From the NCBI GenBank assembly GCA_041447175.1, contig CP166960.1, positions 319,265 to 383,264 on the forward strand: a DNA stretch of 64,000 bases, read 5' to 3'. Every line of letters begins with the position of its first letter. Position 1 is the stretch's first letter. This stretch comes from Candidatus Bathyarchaeia archaeon. Its GTDB lineage: Archaea; Thermoproteota; Bathyarchaeia; Bathyarchaeales; Bathycorpusculaceae. This document shows positions 7,263 through 15,478 of this stretch, piece after piece. The notes below the pieces were generated by a model, which had not been told where the DNA came from, ran no database searches, and was given only the letters and a program-made list of their open reading frames with translations. The position numbers and the translations under genes were made by a program.

Positions 7263-7592
7263 ATGTGCCCAAATGCAGAAAACAGTCTTCGACTAAAAGC
7301 CCGCGTATTTTATGCCCTCTCAGACCCAATAAGGCTAAAAACTCTTGAGTTCTTGCGCGACGGCGAAAAATGCGTCTGCGAAATTGTGCCCCACATAAAC
7401 CTGGTTCAGCCAGTGGTTTCACGTCACCTCAAAATCCTGCGGGATTCAGGACTGTTGCGGTGCCGAAAAGAAGGCACTCGACGTCTTTACTCAGTGACCG
7501 ATATGCGAATCTACAACATTTTGGATGCTTTATCGCCGGATTTTTCAGAGTTTTTAACTAAAGAAATCATGGAACACGCCGTCTGCCGATGA
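7263..7592 (+). CDS. ArsR-family winged-helix regulator
   Basis: A 109-residue repressor, started at ATG 7263 (an upstream in-frame TTG at 7242 lies inside the palindromic promoter and is rejected). It has DPIRLKTLEFLRDGEKCVCEIV at the start of the winged helix and recognition-helix residues VSRHLKILRDSGLL. The Cys pair in KCVCEIV (Cys 37 and 39) corresponds to the ELCVCEL sensing site of metal-responsive ArsR/SmtB proteins, and a third Cys (67) lies at the wing. It may therefore sense a metal or thiol state. It is divergent from the beta-propeller/ferredoxin group and shares its promoter. Confidence 0.88.
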   Translation: MCPNAENSLRLKARVFYALSDPIRLKTLEFLRDGEKCVCEIVPHINLVQPVVSRHLKILRDSGLLRCRKEGTRRLYSVTDMRIYNILDALSPDFSEFLTKEIMEHAVCR

Positions 7593-7598
7593 CTACGC

Positions 7599-7991
7599 TT
7601 AGGTGGTCCAAAAACTGTAAATTTCCAGTTTCATATCCGCAAACTCGCCTTTCAAATAATCCTTGACTTCTTGGTCCTCTAAGTATCGTGTCCCAGTTTT
7701 GTCCTTATGCAACGGTATCCCCGTTTCCCTTAGCTGGTCCGCTTTAGGCGAGTCAATAAAAATGTAGTACTGCTGCTCATGCAGCATGATTATGCGCAGG
7801 ATGGTCACTTCTTTGTTGGCGGCAAACCCATTCTGCTCCAAAATGTAAACAATACTTTGCGGCTTCTTCTCTCGGACTGTCTGCTTAAATTCTTGCCACG
7901 TCCGTATTCTGACTTGCCCGCTGTCTGGGTTCAAACTCACATGATGCCCTCCTGCTTGGTTTGTTATATAACTATTAATATTCTCGTCCAT
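7599..7991 (-). CDS. Conserved-looking hypothetical protein, about 130 aa
   Basis: The frame extends to ATG 8021, but ATG 7991 has AAAGGA just upstream while 8021 has none, so I prefer 7991. The product is a mixed alpha/beta soluble protein: an N-terminal segment with WQEFKQTVREKK, a strand SIVYILEQNG, then ILRIIMLHEQQYYIFIDSPKA and a C-terminal acidic helix. There is no signal, membrane helix or Cys motif. I do not recognise it. It converges with the ArsR gene and is divergent from padR. Confidence 0.6.
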   Translation of the reverse strand: MDENINSYITNQAGGHHVSLNPDSGQVRIRTWQEFKQTVREKKPQSIVYILEQNGFAANKEVTILRIIMLHEQQYYIFIDSPKADQLRETGIPLHKDKTGTRYLEDQEVKDYLKGEFADMKLEIYSFWTT

Positions 7992-8043
7992 TTTTTCCTT
8001 TAGGTAGCCTTTCCTTTCCATAAAGGAGATGCCGCTCTTGAAT

Positions 8044-8067
8044 TGTTGTAGCCTTGGGACTACAACA
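8044..8067. promoter_or_regulatory. Inverted repeat TGTTGTAG-N8-CTACAACA, candidate PadR operator
   Basis: Two perfect 8-bp arms separated by 8 bp lie between the divergent 7991 and 8137 genes. Twelve bases of the right half (TTGGGACTACAA, 8054-8065) recur in inverted form at 8423-8434 near the end of the padR gene, so there may be a pair of sites. Confidence 0.45.
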
Positions 8068-8136
8068 TGGTTTTATTATCTGCAGTATCTAATCTTAAGA
8101 TATTGTCTATTGCTTTCTAACGGTTGGTGCCGTGTT

Positions 8137-8490
8137 TTGAGTAAGAATCTGTTGCGTGGTGCCTTGCTGGATGCTGTTCTGCTAGGTCTCATCCACGATG
8201 CTTCAAGCCATGGTTTGCATGGGTATGCTCTTTTGTTGATGATTGAAAAACAGTATGGTGTACGTTTAGGACCATCAACCGTATACCCCGAGTTAAAGGT
8301 GCTTGAGCGCCGTGGCCTTATCGTTTCCCGCTGGGATTTCACGTCAAGCAAAGCCCGATGCCTCTACCGCATAACCAACAAGGGACAAAATCTGCTAAAA
8401 ACCTACTCGGTTCAGTTGAGACTTGTAGTCCCAACTTTATTGACTCAAAAATCATCATTTCAAAGAGGAAACGCCTTAAGTTTGAGGTAG
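8137..8490 (+). CDS. PadR-family transcriptional regulator
   Basis: TTG 8137 is chosen as start because homology to PadR begins right there (LLRGALLDAVLLGLI); the open frame back to 8029 would add a spurious stretch running through the inverted repeat. The winged helix contains HGYALLLMIEKQYGVRLGPSTVYPELKVLERRGLI and a wing ending YRITNKGQ. The C-terminal dimerisation helix of PadR is short, giving 117 residues. PadR proteins repress efflux or stress genes upon ligand binding. Its 3' end overlaps by 15 nt the end of the convergent regulator at 8476. Confidence 0.82.
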   Translation: MSKNLLRGALLDAVLLGLIHDASSHGLHGYALLLMIEKQYGVRLGPSTVYPELKVLERRGLIVSRWDFTSSKARCLYRITNKGQNLLKTYSVQLRLVVPTLLTQKSSFQRGNALSLR

Positions 8491-9138
8491 GTCATTTTTA
8501 AGTTTAGCCAGCAGCATCCGAATTGTTGATTCTTGCAAGTTCAACGCTTCCGCTATGTCTTCAATGTCGGTGCTTCTTTCATCCATAATGAAGTGGAGCA
8601 CTCTTTTCTCGTTATGTGTCTTTTCTTGGATTTCGAGTTCTTCGCTCGCGTGCTGCATAGTCAAGTTTCGGATGCAGAGCAAGACCCTTTTTTCGTCCTC
8701 AAGCCGGGAAAGTTTTTCATCAATGTCTGAAAGAAGATTTGATAAGGGTTCAATTTTAGTTCTTTTGGTTAGTTGAATTTTGTTGATTCTCTCTAAAAAC
8801 TCCGTGGCGTCCTTAGAAATCTCAGGTGGCAAAGTTTCAAATGTTAGCAGCTGCTCGTTGTACAGGTGGGGTCCAAAACTCACCGTCAGATAAGCTGACT
8901 GTTTGAGAAAATAGAGTTTTCGTCTGGGTCCGATGGGGCTTGCTTCTGTGCTTGAACCCACAAACCCTTCTCGCTCCATCAAAGCCAAATGTGCAGTCAC
9001 TAGCTGTTGGGCTTCTCGAATTTCTTTAGCCAATTCCAAAGCGTAACTCGGCTCTTGGCTAAGGCGTTTGATGATTTTTCTGCGGACGGGGTTTTCCACA
9101 ATTTTTAACATGAAGTCGATTTGTGATGGTTCAGACAT
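8476..9138 (-). CDS. ArsR-like regulator, heat-shock (Phr-like) candidate
   Basis: A 220-residue protein started at ATG 9138; a TATA-like T/A tract at 9158-9170 would give a nearly leaderless transcript (GTG 9153 is the alternative). Residues 5-75 form an ArsR-type winged helix (NPVRRKIIKRLSQEPSYALELAKEI...). The middle holds a coiled coil, and the C-terminus has a second helix-turn-helix (DIEDIAEALNLQESTIRMLL). Phr, the Pyrococcus heat-shock repressor, has a related size and N-terminal domain and controls hsp20. The hsp20 gene lies only 40 nt away on the same strand, upstream of this gene, which supports but does not prove such a role. Confidence 0.72.
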   Translation of the reverse strand: MSEPSQIDFMLKIVENPVRRKIIKRLSQEPSYALELAKEIREAQQLVTAHLALMEREGFVGSSTEASPIGPRRKLYFLKQSAYLTVSFGPHLYNEQLLTFETLPPEISKDATEFLERINKIQLTKRTKIEPLSNLLSDIDEKLSRLEDEKRVLLCIRNLTMQHASEELEIQEKTHNEKRVLHFIMDERSTDIEDIAEALNLQESTIRMLLAKLKNDLPQT

Positions 9139-9178
9139 GCAGATACTGCTCACTTAAAAAATAAAAATGGGTGGGGAA

Positions 9179-9709
9179 CTATTTAATTTCGACCTTGTGC
9201 GGTTTCTCTTCTGGTTTAGGTTCCTTCTTGGGGACTTTGAGTTCCAGCACGCCCTCTTTCATTGTGCCTTCGACTTTGTCGGGGGTGACTTCTTCAGGGA
9301 ATGCGATGAATCTTTGCATTGAAGAGTAGGCTCTTTCTCGGTGTAGGTAGTTTTTGCGTTTGTTTTCGTTTTCCTCTCTGCATTCGGCTCTGATTGCTAC
9401 GCCGTCTTTGTTGATTTGCACGTCCACTTGGTCTTTGTTAAAGCCTGGCAGTTCGGCGGTTACGGTGTAGGATTCGCCGTTATCTACGAGGTCCACTTGG
9501 GCATATCTGGCTGGGAGTTCCATCCATTGTTCCATTTCAACTGGGAACGAAAAGAATGGTTTCATGAGGTCGTCAAATGACCTGCGGAATTCGCTAAACA
9601 TGTCGTCTATGCCTCTAGCTAATCCCGCTTGTTCGTGGGTTTTTGTTATTGAGGTTCCAGGTGTTGCTGAGGATACATTTGTTTTCTTTTTTGTTTTGTC
9701 TTCAACCAT
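9179..9709 (-). CDS. hsp20: Hsp20/alpha-crystallin small heat-shock protein
   Basis: A 176-residue chaperone from ATG 9709, which has AGGTGG upstream; the frame open to 9787 runs through the promoter. A variable, Met/Phe-rich N-terminus is followed by the alpha-crystallin domain (AQVDLVDNGESYTVTAELPGF to GVLELKVPK) and a Lys/Glu/Pro tail ending KVEIK, which contains the I/V-x-I/V anchor used for oligomer assembly. It holds unfolding proteins in the cytoplasm during heat stress. An inverted repeat lies just upstream (9721-9743), and a candidate regulator gene lies immediately downstream. Confidence 0.93.
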   Translation of the reverse strand: MVEDKTKKKTNVSSATPGTSITKTHEQAGLARGIDDMFSEFRRSFDDLMKPFFSFPVEMEQWMELPARYAQVDLVDNGESYTVTAELPGFNKDQVDVQINKDGVAIRAECREENENKRKNYLHRERAYSSMQRFIAFPEEVTPDKVEGTMKEGVLELKVPKKEPKPEEKPHKVEIK

Positions 9710-9720
9710 GTATACCACCT

Positions 9721-9743
9721 CTATACAATCCAATGTTGTATAG
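9721..9743. promoter_or_regulatory. Inverted repeat CTATACAA-N7-TTGTATAG upstream of hsp20
   Basis: Two perfect 8-bp arms lie 12-34 nt before the hsp20 ATG. The TATA element (minus-strand AATATAGCTATAC, about 9738-9750) overlaps its distal arm. A repressor bound here would block polymerase recruitment, the mechanism known for Phr in Pyrococcus. Confidence 0.55.
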
Positions 9744-9752
9744 CTATATTGC

Positions 9753-10037
9753 GTGCTCTGACAACATAAAAACCTTATGGAAATCAAAACCGCTAACTAT
9801 GTTCCCGCAACAAAAAGAAACCAAAACCGCCTCCTTTAGCAACTCAACCGACACATGTAGCACTTAACATGTCCGCTTTCCATCTGCCTGACGGACGGGC
9901 TACATTCTGCTGTTTTTCCAGTGAGCTTTTCTATGTTTACGGTGTTTGTATGTTTAGTTTTTTCAATAATTCAGAGAAAACTGGAAAATTTTTTATAGTT
10001 AAAGGTCTGTGACTGAAGATTTAGGAGAGAGATATAC
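9753..10037 (+). promoter_or_regulatory. Intergenic region with the promoter and leader of the 10038 beta-propeller gene
   Basis: Near the downstream gene, TTTTATAG (9991-9998) is a TATA box, AGGAGAGA (10023-10030) the ribosome binding site and GTG 10038 the start, so the leader is about 15 nt. The same GGAGAGA site precedes the other big beta-propeller genes. In the middle, ACATGT occurs twice 8 bp apart (9853-9872). The rest shows no gene that I can support. Confidence 0.5.
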
Positions 10038-12575
10038 GTGAGAACCAAACTTAATGTGAAACAATCAAAACCTAAAAGAGAGTGGTTTAAAACATTTTCT
10101 GCCGTTGCTTTGCTTTTGCTGTTGACTGTTTCTGGATTGATGGCTACACTCCCCGTTTCTTCTGCACAGACTGCTGAATCACCAATACCCACCAATGCCT
10201 ACCTCGCAGTTTCGCCCAACCCCGTCGGTGTCAATCAAGACGTAACCTTCCTGATGTGGCTAGTCCAGATTGAACCAACAGCCATGGGCACCGCAGGTGG
10301 AAGATGGGATGGCTACACTTTGCAAATTTCAAAGCCGGACGGAACCGAGCAGGCACTCGGGCCCTTCACTGCTGATGATGCTTCCTACGCGCATGCAATC
10401 TACACTCCCGACACACTTGGCACATACACAATAACCTTTAACTTCCCTGGGCAACACGTCTCTGGCGTCGGCATGGGCGGCCCAGTTGACAGCTACTACG
10501 GAGCCAGCAGCTTCACCGTCACCCTCACAGTGCAACAAGAAGCCGTAACAACTACACCTCAAACTCCAATTCCAACTGGCTACTGGACGCGACCAATAAA
10601 CGCTCAAAACCAAGAATGGTACACGATTTCAGGTAACTGGTTTGGAATCGGCGCAGGCTCATTTGGTCTTAGCATGTACAATGCAAGTGGCAACTTCAAT
10701 CCATACACCACCGTTCCTGACACTGCACACGTTGTGTGGACCAAGCCACTAGTGTTTGGGGGCTTAATTGGGGGTGAATTTGGAGGCACTGCAACAAGCA
10801 ACTACTACAACGGAAAATCGTACGAACCCGCTTTCGGTCCCCCAGTAATCATCAACGGTGTACTTTACTACAATGACCCCGCCACCCCCAGACAAGGCTT
10901 TTACGCGGTAGATTTGCGCACAGGCGAAACACTATGGCATCAAGAAAGCGCCGTCGGCATCACCAATGGGCAGATTTACAATTTCATGTCCCCAAACCAA
11001 CAAGGCGGTGTCCCCTACCTATGGTACATGAGCGGCGATCCATGGTACATGTACGATGCAGTAACTGGCAACTTGATACTGAAAATCGAAAACATAACAA
11101 CTGGCACCACCGCACCAATGACTTCAGGCAGCACAGTTCAAGGACCCAACGGTGAACTGCTCGTCTACGTGATGGACTCAACCGATAACTGGATAGCAAT
11201 GTGGAACTCATCCTTATGCATACTCAATTCAGGCGACATCACCGCAATGTCACCCTGGATGTGGCGACCTCCAGCTGGGGCAACAATTAACTGGGAAAAC
11301 GGCGTGCAGTGGAATGTGACGATACCTTCGTATCCAAACCAAGCAATTATGCGCATTAATTCAGGCGTCATATTAGCCATCACAGGCTCAATTAGCGCAG
11401 GAAACAACTGGCAAATGGAAATCGGCTACGACATGAACACGGGGCAAAAACTCTGGGCTGAAAACCGCACAACTTTCCCTGGAGCAACCATCTGGGGTCT
11501 AATGGGGCCAATAGCAAACGGAGTTTACACAGAGTTCCATTCCGATACAATGCAGTGGTACGGATTTGACGTGTACACTGGCCAGCAAATTTGGGGCCCC
11601 TCCGACGCCTACACCAACGCTTGGGGATCCATGGCTATGAACGATGTCTTCTCCGAAAGCGCTTATGGTATCCTTTACGGGTTTTCCATTGACGGCATAC
11701 ACGCACTGGATCTCATGACGGGTGATAGCTTGTGGACCTTCTACGGTGAACCTTCTGGCGCCGATTTCCCAGGCTACAGCACTCTGCCTTTCGAAACTAA
11801 CATGCTCTTCACAGTTGCTGGCGGAAAAGTCATCGCCACCACAGGCGACTCTCACGGTGTTCCGTTGTATCGCGGAGCCAAAATGTACGTTGTTGACGCT
11901 TATTCAGGAAATGAGGTTTGGAGCATAAACGGCTGCTTTGAGCAATCACTGCCTGTCGCAGACGGTTTCCTAGTAGGGTTCAACTTGTATGACAACATGC
12001 TTTACTGCTTTGGCAAAGGGCAAACAGAAACCACAGTTTCAGCGCCAAGTACCGCCGTGCCTAAAGGAACACCCGTACTAATACAAGGCTCAGTAACCGA
12101 CCAGTCCACAGGGGAGACCTGCCTTGGAATTCCAACCGCAGGAACACCTGCCGTCTCTGATGATTGCATGACCGCTTGGATGGAGTACCTCTACATGCAG
12201 CAGCCAAAACCCAACGACGTGACTGGCGTTTCAGTGCATCTGACTGCTATTGATTCAACGGGGCGGACCCAAGACATTGGCTCAGTGGTGACTGACGAAA
12301 AGGGGAACTTTATGACTTCTTGGACACCCTCCGCAGAAGGGTTGTACAAAATCGTAGCTGACTTCGACGGAACAAAATCATACTACAGCTCCGACGCCGA
12401 AACCGGTTTAGTGGTTTCAAATGCGGCAGCAACCGCAGCCGCTTCACCTTCGCCAAGCATGGCAGTTCAACCTCCAACCAGCAGCACACCAACAACAACC
12501 TACATCGCAATCGGCGCAGTAGCAGTGATCATCGTTGTAGTCGCGTTAGCGGTGTTGCTTAGACGACGAAAATAA
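10038..12575 (+). CDS. Large surface PQQ-like beta-propeller protein (845 aa)
   Basis: A signal peptide (residues 18-44) is followed by an Ig/Ca-binding-like beta domain (about 50-170, with NAYLAVSPNPVGVNQDVTF). A PQQ-like propeller runs from about 180 to 665; its blades are less regular than in the smaller paralogue but retain GFYAVDLRTGETLW, YGFDVYTGQQIW and KMYVVDAYSGNEVW. An Ig-like domain (about 675-795) comes before a Ser/Pro/Thr linker, a membrane helix (about 818-841) and the tail LRRRK. It is anchored with the propeller outside, probably as a surface adhesin or binding protein. It is a close paralogue of 26796-29399, sharing all domains in the same order. Confidence 0.87.
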   Translation: MRTKLNVKQSKPKREWFKTFSAVALLLLLTVSGLMATLPVSSAQTAESPIPTNAYLAVSPNPVGVNQDVTFLMWLVQIEPTAMGTAGGRWDGYTLQISKPDGTEQALGPFTADDASYAHAIYTPDTLGTYTITFNFPGQHVSGVGMGGPVDSYYGASSFTVTLTVQQEAVTTTPQTPIPTGYWTRPINAQNQEWYTISGNWFGIGAGSFGLSMYNASGNFNPYTTVPDTAHVVWTKPLVFGGLIGGEFGGTATSNYYNGKSYEPAFGPPVIINGVLYYNDPATPRQGFYAVDLRTGETLWHQESAVGITNGQIYNFMSPNQQGGVPYLWYMSGDPWYMYDAVTGNLILKIENITTGTTAPMTSGSTVQGPNGELLVYVMDSTDNWIAMWNSSLCILNSGDITAMSPWMWRPPAGATINWENGVQWNVTIPSYPNQAIMRINSGVILAITGSISAGNNWQMEIGYDMNTGQKLWAENRTTFPGATIWGLMGPIANGVYTEFHSDTMQWYGFDVYTGQQIWGPSDAYTNAWGSMAMNDVFSESAYGILYGFSIDGIHALDLMTGDSLWTFYGEPSGADFPGYSTLPFETNMLFTVAGGKVIATTGDSHGVPLYRGAKMYVVDAYSGNEVWSINGCFEQSLPVADGFLVGFNLYDNMLYCFGKGQTETTVSAPSTAVPKGTPVLIQGSVTDQSTGETCLGIPTAGTPAVSDDCMTAWMEYLYMQQPKPNDVTGVSVHLTAIDSTGRTQDIGSVVTDEKGNFMTSWTPSAEGLYKIVADFDGTKSYYSSDAETGLVVSNAAATAAASPSPSMAVQPPTSSTPTTTYIAIGAVAVIIVVVALAVLLRRRK

Positions 12576-12587
12576 AAATCTCCTCCC

Positions 12588-12596
12588 TTCTTTTTT
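12588..12596 (+). terminator. T-rich terminator after the 10038 gene
   Basis: TTCTTTTTT follows a pyrimidine tract 12 nt after the stop codon. Archaeal RNA polymerase stops at such U-runs without needing a hairpin. Confidence 0.4.
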
Positions 12597-12631
12597 CTAA
12601 TATAAAAAAACTTTTAAATTTGATGTGTTGA

Positions 12632-12709
12632 TGGTGGGGCTGCCCGGATTTGAACCGGGGTCTATAGAGCCCAAGTCTACAAGCCTAGACCAAGCTAGCC
12701 GACAGCCCC
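12632..12709 (-). tRNA. tRNA-Pro (anticodon TGG)
   Basis: On the minus strand from 12709: acceptor GGGGCTG pairs with CAGCCCC, a 4-bp D stem (GGCT with GGCT through G-U pairs), an anticodon stem GTAGA/TCTAT with loop CTTGGGC (anticodon TGG), a 4-nt variable region, and T stem CCCGG/CCGGG with the canonical loop TTCAAAT. Discriminator A73 and an encoded CCA (12632-12634) complete it. No intron is seen. Confidence 0.93.
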
Positions 12710-12811
12710 TTAAGTGGAGAGTTCAGAGAACATAATTTATCATGAACCATAAAAACCTTAGCTCACCCGAGTGGGTGTTCTTTCCTTTTTTGTGGGTTGA
12801 GAATTTTAGGT

Positions 12812-13090
12812 TTAAGGGGCGAGGTTGTTTGGGTCGTTTTTGATGGGTTCGTTTAGGTTAAAGAATTTGAGCACTTTGATGCCGCGTGTGGATGCGGTGT
12901 ATGTTGGTGGACTGTTTTCGGGTTGTTTTTGGGTGTTGATGATGCCTTGTTCAATTAGGAATTCGATTTGTTCTTTTAGTTTTGGGGGTTCGATGTCTGT
13001 GTGTTCTGACAATTGTTGAAAGTTCAGTGGTCCTTGGTGGGCGACAATTTTTGTAATGGCTATGTATTCCTCTAGCTTTGTGTTGGTCAT
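12812..13090 (-). CDS. Small winged-helix DNA-binding protein, 92 aa
   Basis: The frame is open to 13243, but ATG 13090 is preceded by AGGAAG at good spacing and starts the recognisable domain, so I begin there. The product has helices KLEEYIAITKIVAHQG and FQQLSEHTDI, recognition helix PPKLKEQIEFLIEQGII, then a wing (PPTYTASTRGIKVLKFF). This resembles archaeal winged-helix proteins with a terminal helix. It has a leader of roughly 80 nt if transcribed from the TATA box at about 13196-13204. An inverted repeat (13152-13167) lies in that leader, suggesting autoregulation. Confidence 0.68.
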   Translation of the reverse strand: MTNTKLEEYIAITKIVAHQGPLNFQQLSEHTDIEPPKLKEQIEFLIEQGIINTQKQPENSPPTYTASTRGIKVLKFFNLNEPIKNDPNNLAP

Positions 13091-13151
13091 AAGGTCTTCC
13101 TGTTGTAGTATTCGTTTTAATGTTATAAGTTTTGTGTAGTTCTGTTTATCT

Positions 13152-13167
13152 CGTACAAAATTGTACG
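13152..13167. promoter_or_regulatory. Inverted repeat CGTACAA-AA-TTGTACG
   Basis: A perfect repeat with 7-bp arms lies near the predicted transcription start of the winged-helix gene; the TATA-like TTTTAAATATATATA (minus strand) lies 25-40 bp upstream. A second weaker repeat, GTAAAA-TT-TTTTAC, is at 13175-13188. Both are candidate autoregulatory sites. Confidence 0.45.
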
Positions 13168-13294
13168 TTGAGCAGTAAAATTTTTTACGTATATATATTT
13201 TAAATGATTCAATATTTTGTTTAGTTTGTTTGTGGTGACACATGCTTTCATGTATCGTTCAGGAACCTCCCTTTAATCGCGGTCACGTTCCCGT

Positions 13295-14122
13295 TCACAA
13301 CGGAATAATTTTCATAAGAACCACTATAGGAAACCACTGGCCATCCACCAATACCTCTGCCAAAAGTCTTGGGCAGTTACCGCTCATGAAATGCCAAATC
13401 AGCACGTAAGTGTAAAACACCCCAAACCCAAGCGCAGGCAAATACTTAACAAATATACCTTCTAATCCGCAGAAAACCAACCACACACACAAAATAGAGT
13501 TTGTAACTACAAGCAAACGCCTCGTACGGTTCTTGCCCAGAATTATAGGAACAGTTTTCATGCCTGACGCCGCATCTCCTTTGATATCCAAAGTGTCAAA
13601 AAGAATAGTGTTCACAATCACCTGAATGAAGATATAACAAAAAACCAAACCGATTCTATAACCATCCGCGTAGCCCGTAGTCAACGGTAAAAACGCCCCC
13701 GACAAGCTCCAAGTGAACGCCACAAATATGCTTTTTGCCCCCACTATTTCTTTAAGTCTTGGCAGCTTGTGTGTAATTTTAACGCTGTAAAAAAAACCCA
13801 CAACAATAGGCGTCATAAGAATTAAAAGAGCAAAAATATTCACCGCGAATGCAATTATGAAACTTGCAATCATAGCTATAAACGAAGGAATAACGTAGTA
13901 GCTTGTCGATTTTGTTGCTGCGCCCGGTCGATTGATAGCGTCTTCTGTTTTGTCGGTTGCCTTGTTAAGGTTGTAAACCGAAAAAACCGCCAGAAATGAA
14001 GCGGCAACAATTAGGAAGTTTATTGAAATGCCGTAAAGTAAGTACCCAAAAATAACAATGAGCGGACCATCCAACGCGAGAAGCAGCGAAGTAGATGTAA
14101 GGAGGGTGGCAATTCGTTTCAA
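13295..14122 (-). CDS. UbiA-family prenyltransferase
   Basis: A 275-residue integral membrane protein with about eight to nine hydrophobic segments. The two Asp-rich motifs that bind the prenyl diphosphate through magnesium are visible: NLNKATDKTED (residues 51-61) and DTLDIKGD (about 177-184). Archaeal UbiA proteins act in membrane ether-lipid synthesis (DGGGP synthase) or quinone formation; the sequence alone does not tell which one. It starts at TTG 14122, with GGAGGA about 13 nt upstream, 19 nt after the FilR1-type regulator gene, so the two are probably cotranscribed. Confidence 0.85.
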   Translation of the reverse strand: MKRIATLLTSTSLLLALDGPLIVIFGYLLYGISINFLIVAASFLAVFSVYNLNKATDKTEDAINRPGAATKSTSYYVIPSFIAMIASFIIAFAVNIFALLILMTPIVVGFFYSVKITHKLPRLKEIVGAKSIFVAFTWSLSGAFLPLTTGYADGYRIGLVFCYIFIQVIVNTILFDTLDIKGDAASGMKTVPIILGKNRTRRLLVVTNSILCVWLVFCGLEGIFVKYLPALGFGVFYTYVLIWHFMSGNCPRLLAEVLVDGQWFPIVVLMKIIPL

Positions 14123-14141
14123 AAGCGCCGTTTATTCCTCC

Positions 14142-14927
14142 TTACGCGACTGTTTCTGGTGTAAGCCTCCTGCTTGTTTTGAGGTATTCCAGAAAAAGTT
14201 GCTCTCCCCAATGTATGGCGTGTGGACTAAGCGATATAAGGTCCATTCGGTCATCGTATTCCCCGTTTAAGTTAAAAAGGCCCAAGGAAAAATTTTTTTC
14301 CGTAACTGTGAGAGCAACCTTTAACCCCTCTTGGAGATAGATTTTGAGTTTTTCATTCTCTATCGCTGATTTTATCGGAGTTGTTTCCACCATCGAGTAA
14401 ATTTTGTTCAGGACCGGTGTGGTGAGTATAAGCTCTACCGTGTTTCCTTGACCAATAATATCTGCTATGGCTTTTACATAGTCGGGGTGGAAAATGGGTG
14501 AAATGCCAATGACTCGATTTGAGGGCATCAAGATCTGAAGGTATGTTTCGTAGACCTTATCCAGTTCAAGTGTGTCGGTGCGGATTAAGGTGGCTTCTTT
14601 GAGGGCGCCAATTTTTGACATTAAACTAGCCGGTAAAGCCGTTATGTCATGCTGTAGCCAAAAGTCTTTAAATTTTTCAAGCACCTCAGCGGCTTCAGCG
14701 GCTTCCTTGCCTATTTGTGCCGTTAACAAACCTAGCGAAGTCAACTTGTAGGTTCCCGCGGTTTTTGTTGTGAGGTTTTCTGCTTCAAAATCTTTGAGAA
14801 CATGTAGGATTGTAGTTTCTCTAACGTCGATTTCGGTTTTTAATTCCGATATTTTCTTCTCTCCACTCAAAAGGCTCAGCAGGATTTTCAGCTTGAGTTC
14901 TGAACGGAGAGGCGCAAGATACTCCAA
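14142..14927 (-). CDS. FilR1/DUF1724-type transcriptional regulator
   Basis: A 261-residue protein. Residues 1-75 form an ArsR-like winged helix (SELKLKILLSLLSGEKKISELKTEI...). The remainder matches the FilR1 middle domain first described for methanogenesis regulators: LPASLMSKIGALKEATLI, ...MPSNRVIGISPIFHPDYVKAI..., GLKVALTVTEKNFSLGLFNLNGEYD. The C-terminal domain probably binds a small ligand or the carboxylated homoserine-lactone class of signals reported for Fil proteins (inference). TTAAATATG about 36 nt upstream can be its TATA box. It heads an operon with the UbiA gene. Confidence 0.82.
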   Translation of the reverse strand: MEYLAPLRSELKLKILLSLLSGEKKISELKTEIDVRETTILHVLKDFEAENLTTKTAGTYKLTSLGLLTAQIGKEAAEAAEVLEKFKDFWLQHDITALPASLMSKIGALKEATLIRTDTLELDKVYETYLQILMPSNRVIGISPIFHPDYVKAIADIIGQGNTVELILTTPVLNKIYSMVETTPIKSAIENEKLKIYLQEGLKVALTVTEKNFSLGLFNLNGEYDDRMDLISLSPHAIHWGEQLFLEYLKTSRRLTPETVA

Positions 14928-15105
14928 GCAAATCCCGAGGAGTATGTAGCTGGGTGCATATTTAAGGGTTAATTAGCGTTTGTGCATTAATTAATGGAGT
15001 GTCGTGGATGGATTTTCATTGCTTAAACTGAGCAATTTTGCTGGGTTTTGACAAGATTTATATTGGAATCTGCTTACCTTTTGATTTCTGGAGGGCGAAA
15101 GGAGA

Positions 15106-15348
15106 TTGAAGGCAATAGAGAGCTACTGGTATTCGAAAGAGCGTTTGCCCATTATAAAATGTGAATGTGGTGCAGAAATTTTGCTAGTTCCCGACCTAGC
15201 ACTGATGAGCCACGCCATTGAAGACCACCTTGAAGAACACAGAAAAATGGAGCCTGACCCAAATAAAGCAGACGCTTCAGCTAAGCGGGTCAGGTTGCTC
15301 CTAATAAAACAGGTTCTAAAAAAAGCTGCGAACTACACCGAACTTTAA
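15106..15348 (+). CDS. Small C2H2-like zinc protein, 80 aa
   Basis: Starts at TTG 15106 with GGAGGG about 9 nt upstream and a TATA box (TTTATATT, 15057-15064) about 45 nt upstream. Residues 19-45 contain CECG followed by His 36, 41 and 45, which can bind one zinc (CxC...HxxxxHxxxH). The C-terminus is a basic helix (AKRVRLLLIKQVLKKA). It might be a nucleic-acid or protein-binding adaptor. I do not recognise a named family. Confidence 0.6.
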   Translation: MKAIESYWYSKERLPIIKCECGAEILLVPDLALMSHAIEDHLEEHRKMEPDPNKADASAKRVRLLLIKQVLKKAANYTEL

Positions 15349-15478
15349 ACTATCTATTTTAGATTCCTCTAGTTTTTTTGTTCAACACCTATAGTACTTC
15401 CTGTTAGGAACGGGAAGCTTGATTACTAAGCTTAATCTTCGATTATTAAACCCTAAACTAGGCAGAAGGAAAGAAGTA

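Noticed and set aside
9799..9867. 22-codon frame upstream of the 10038 gene
   Set aside because: No conserved pattern, no promoter at fitting distance; Thr/Ser/Lys-rich by chance.
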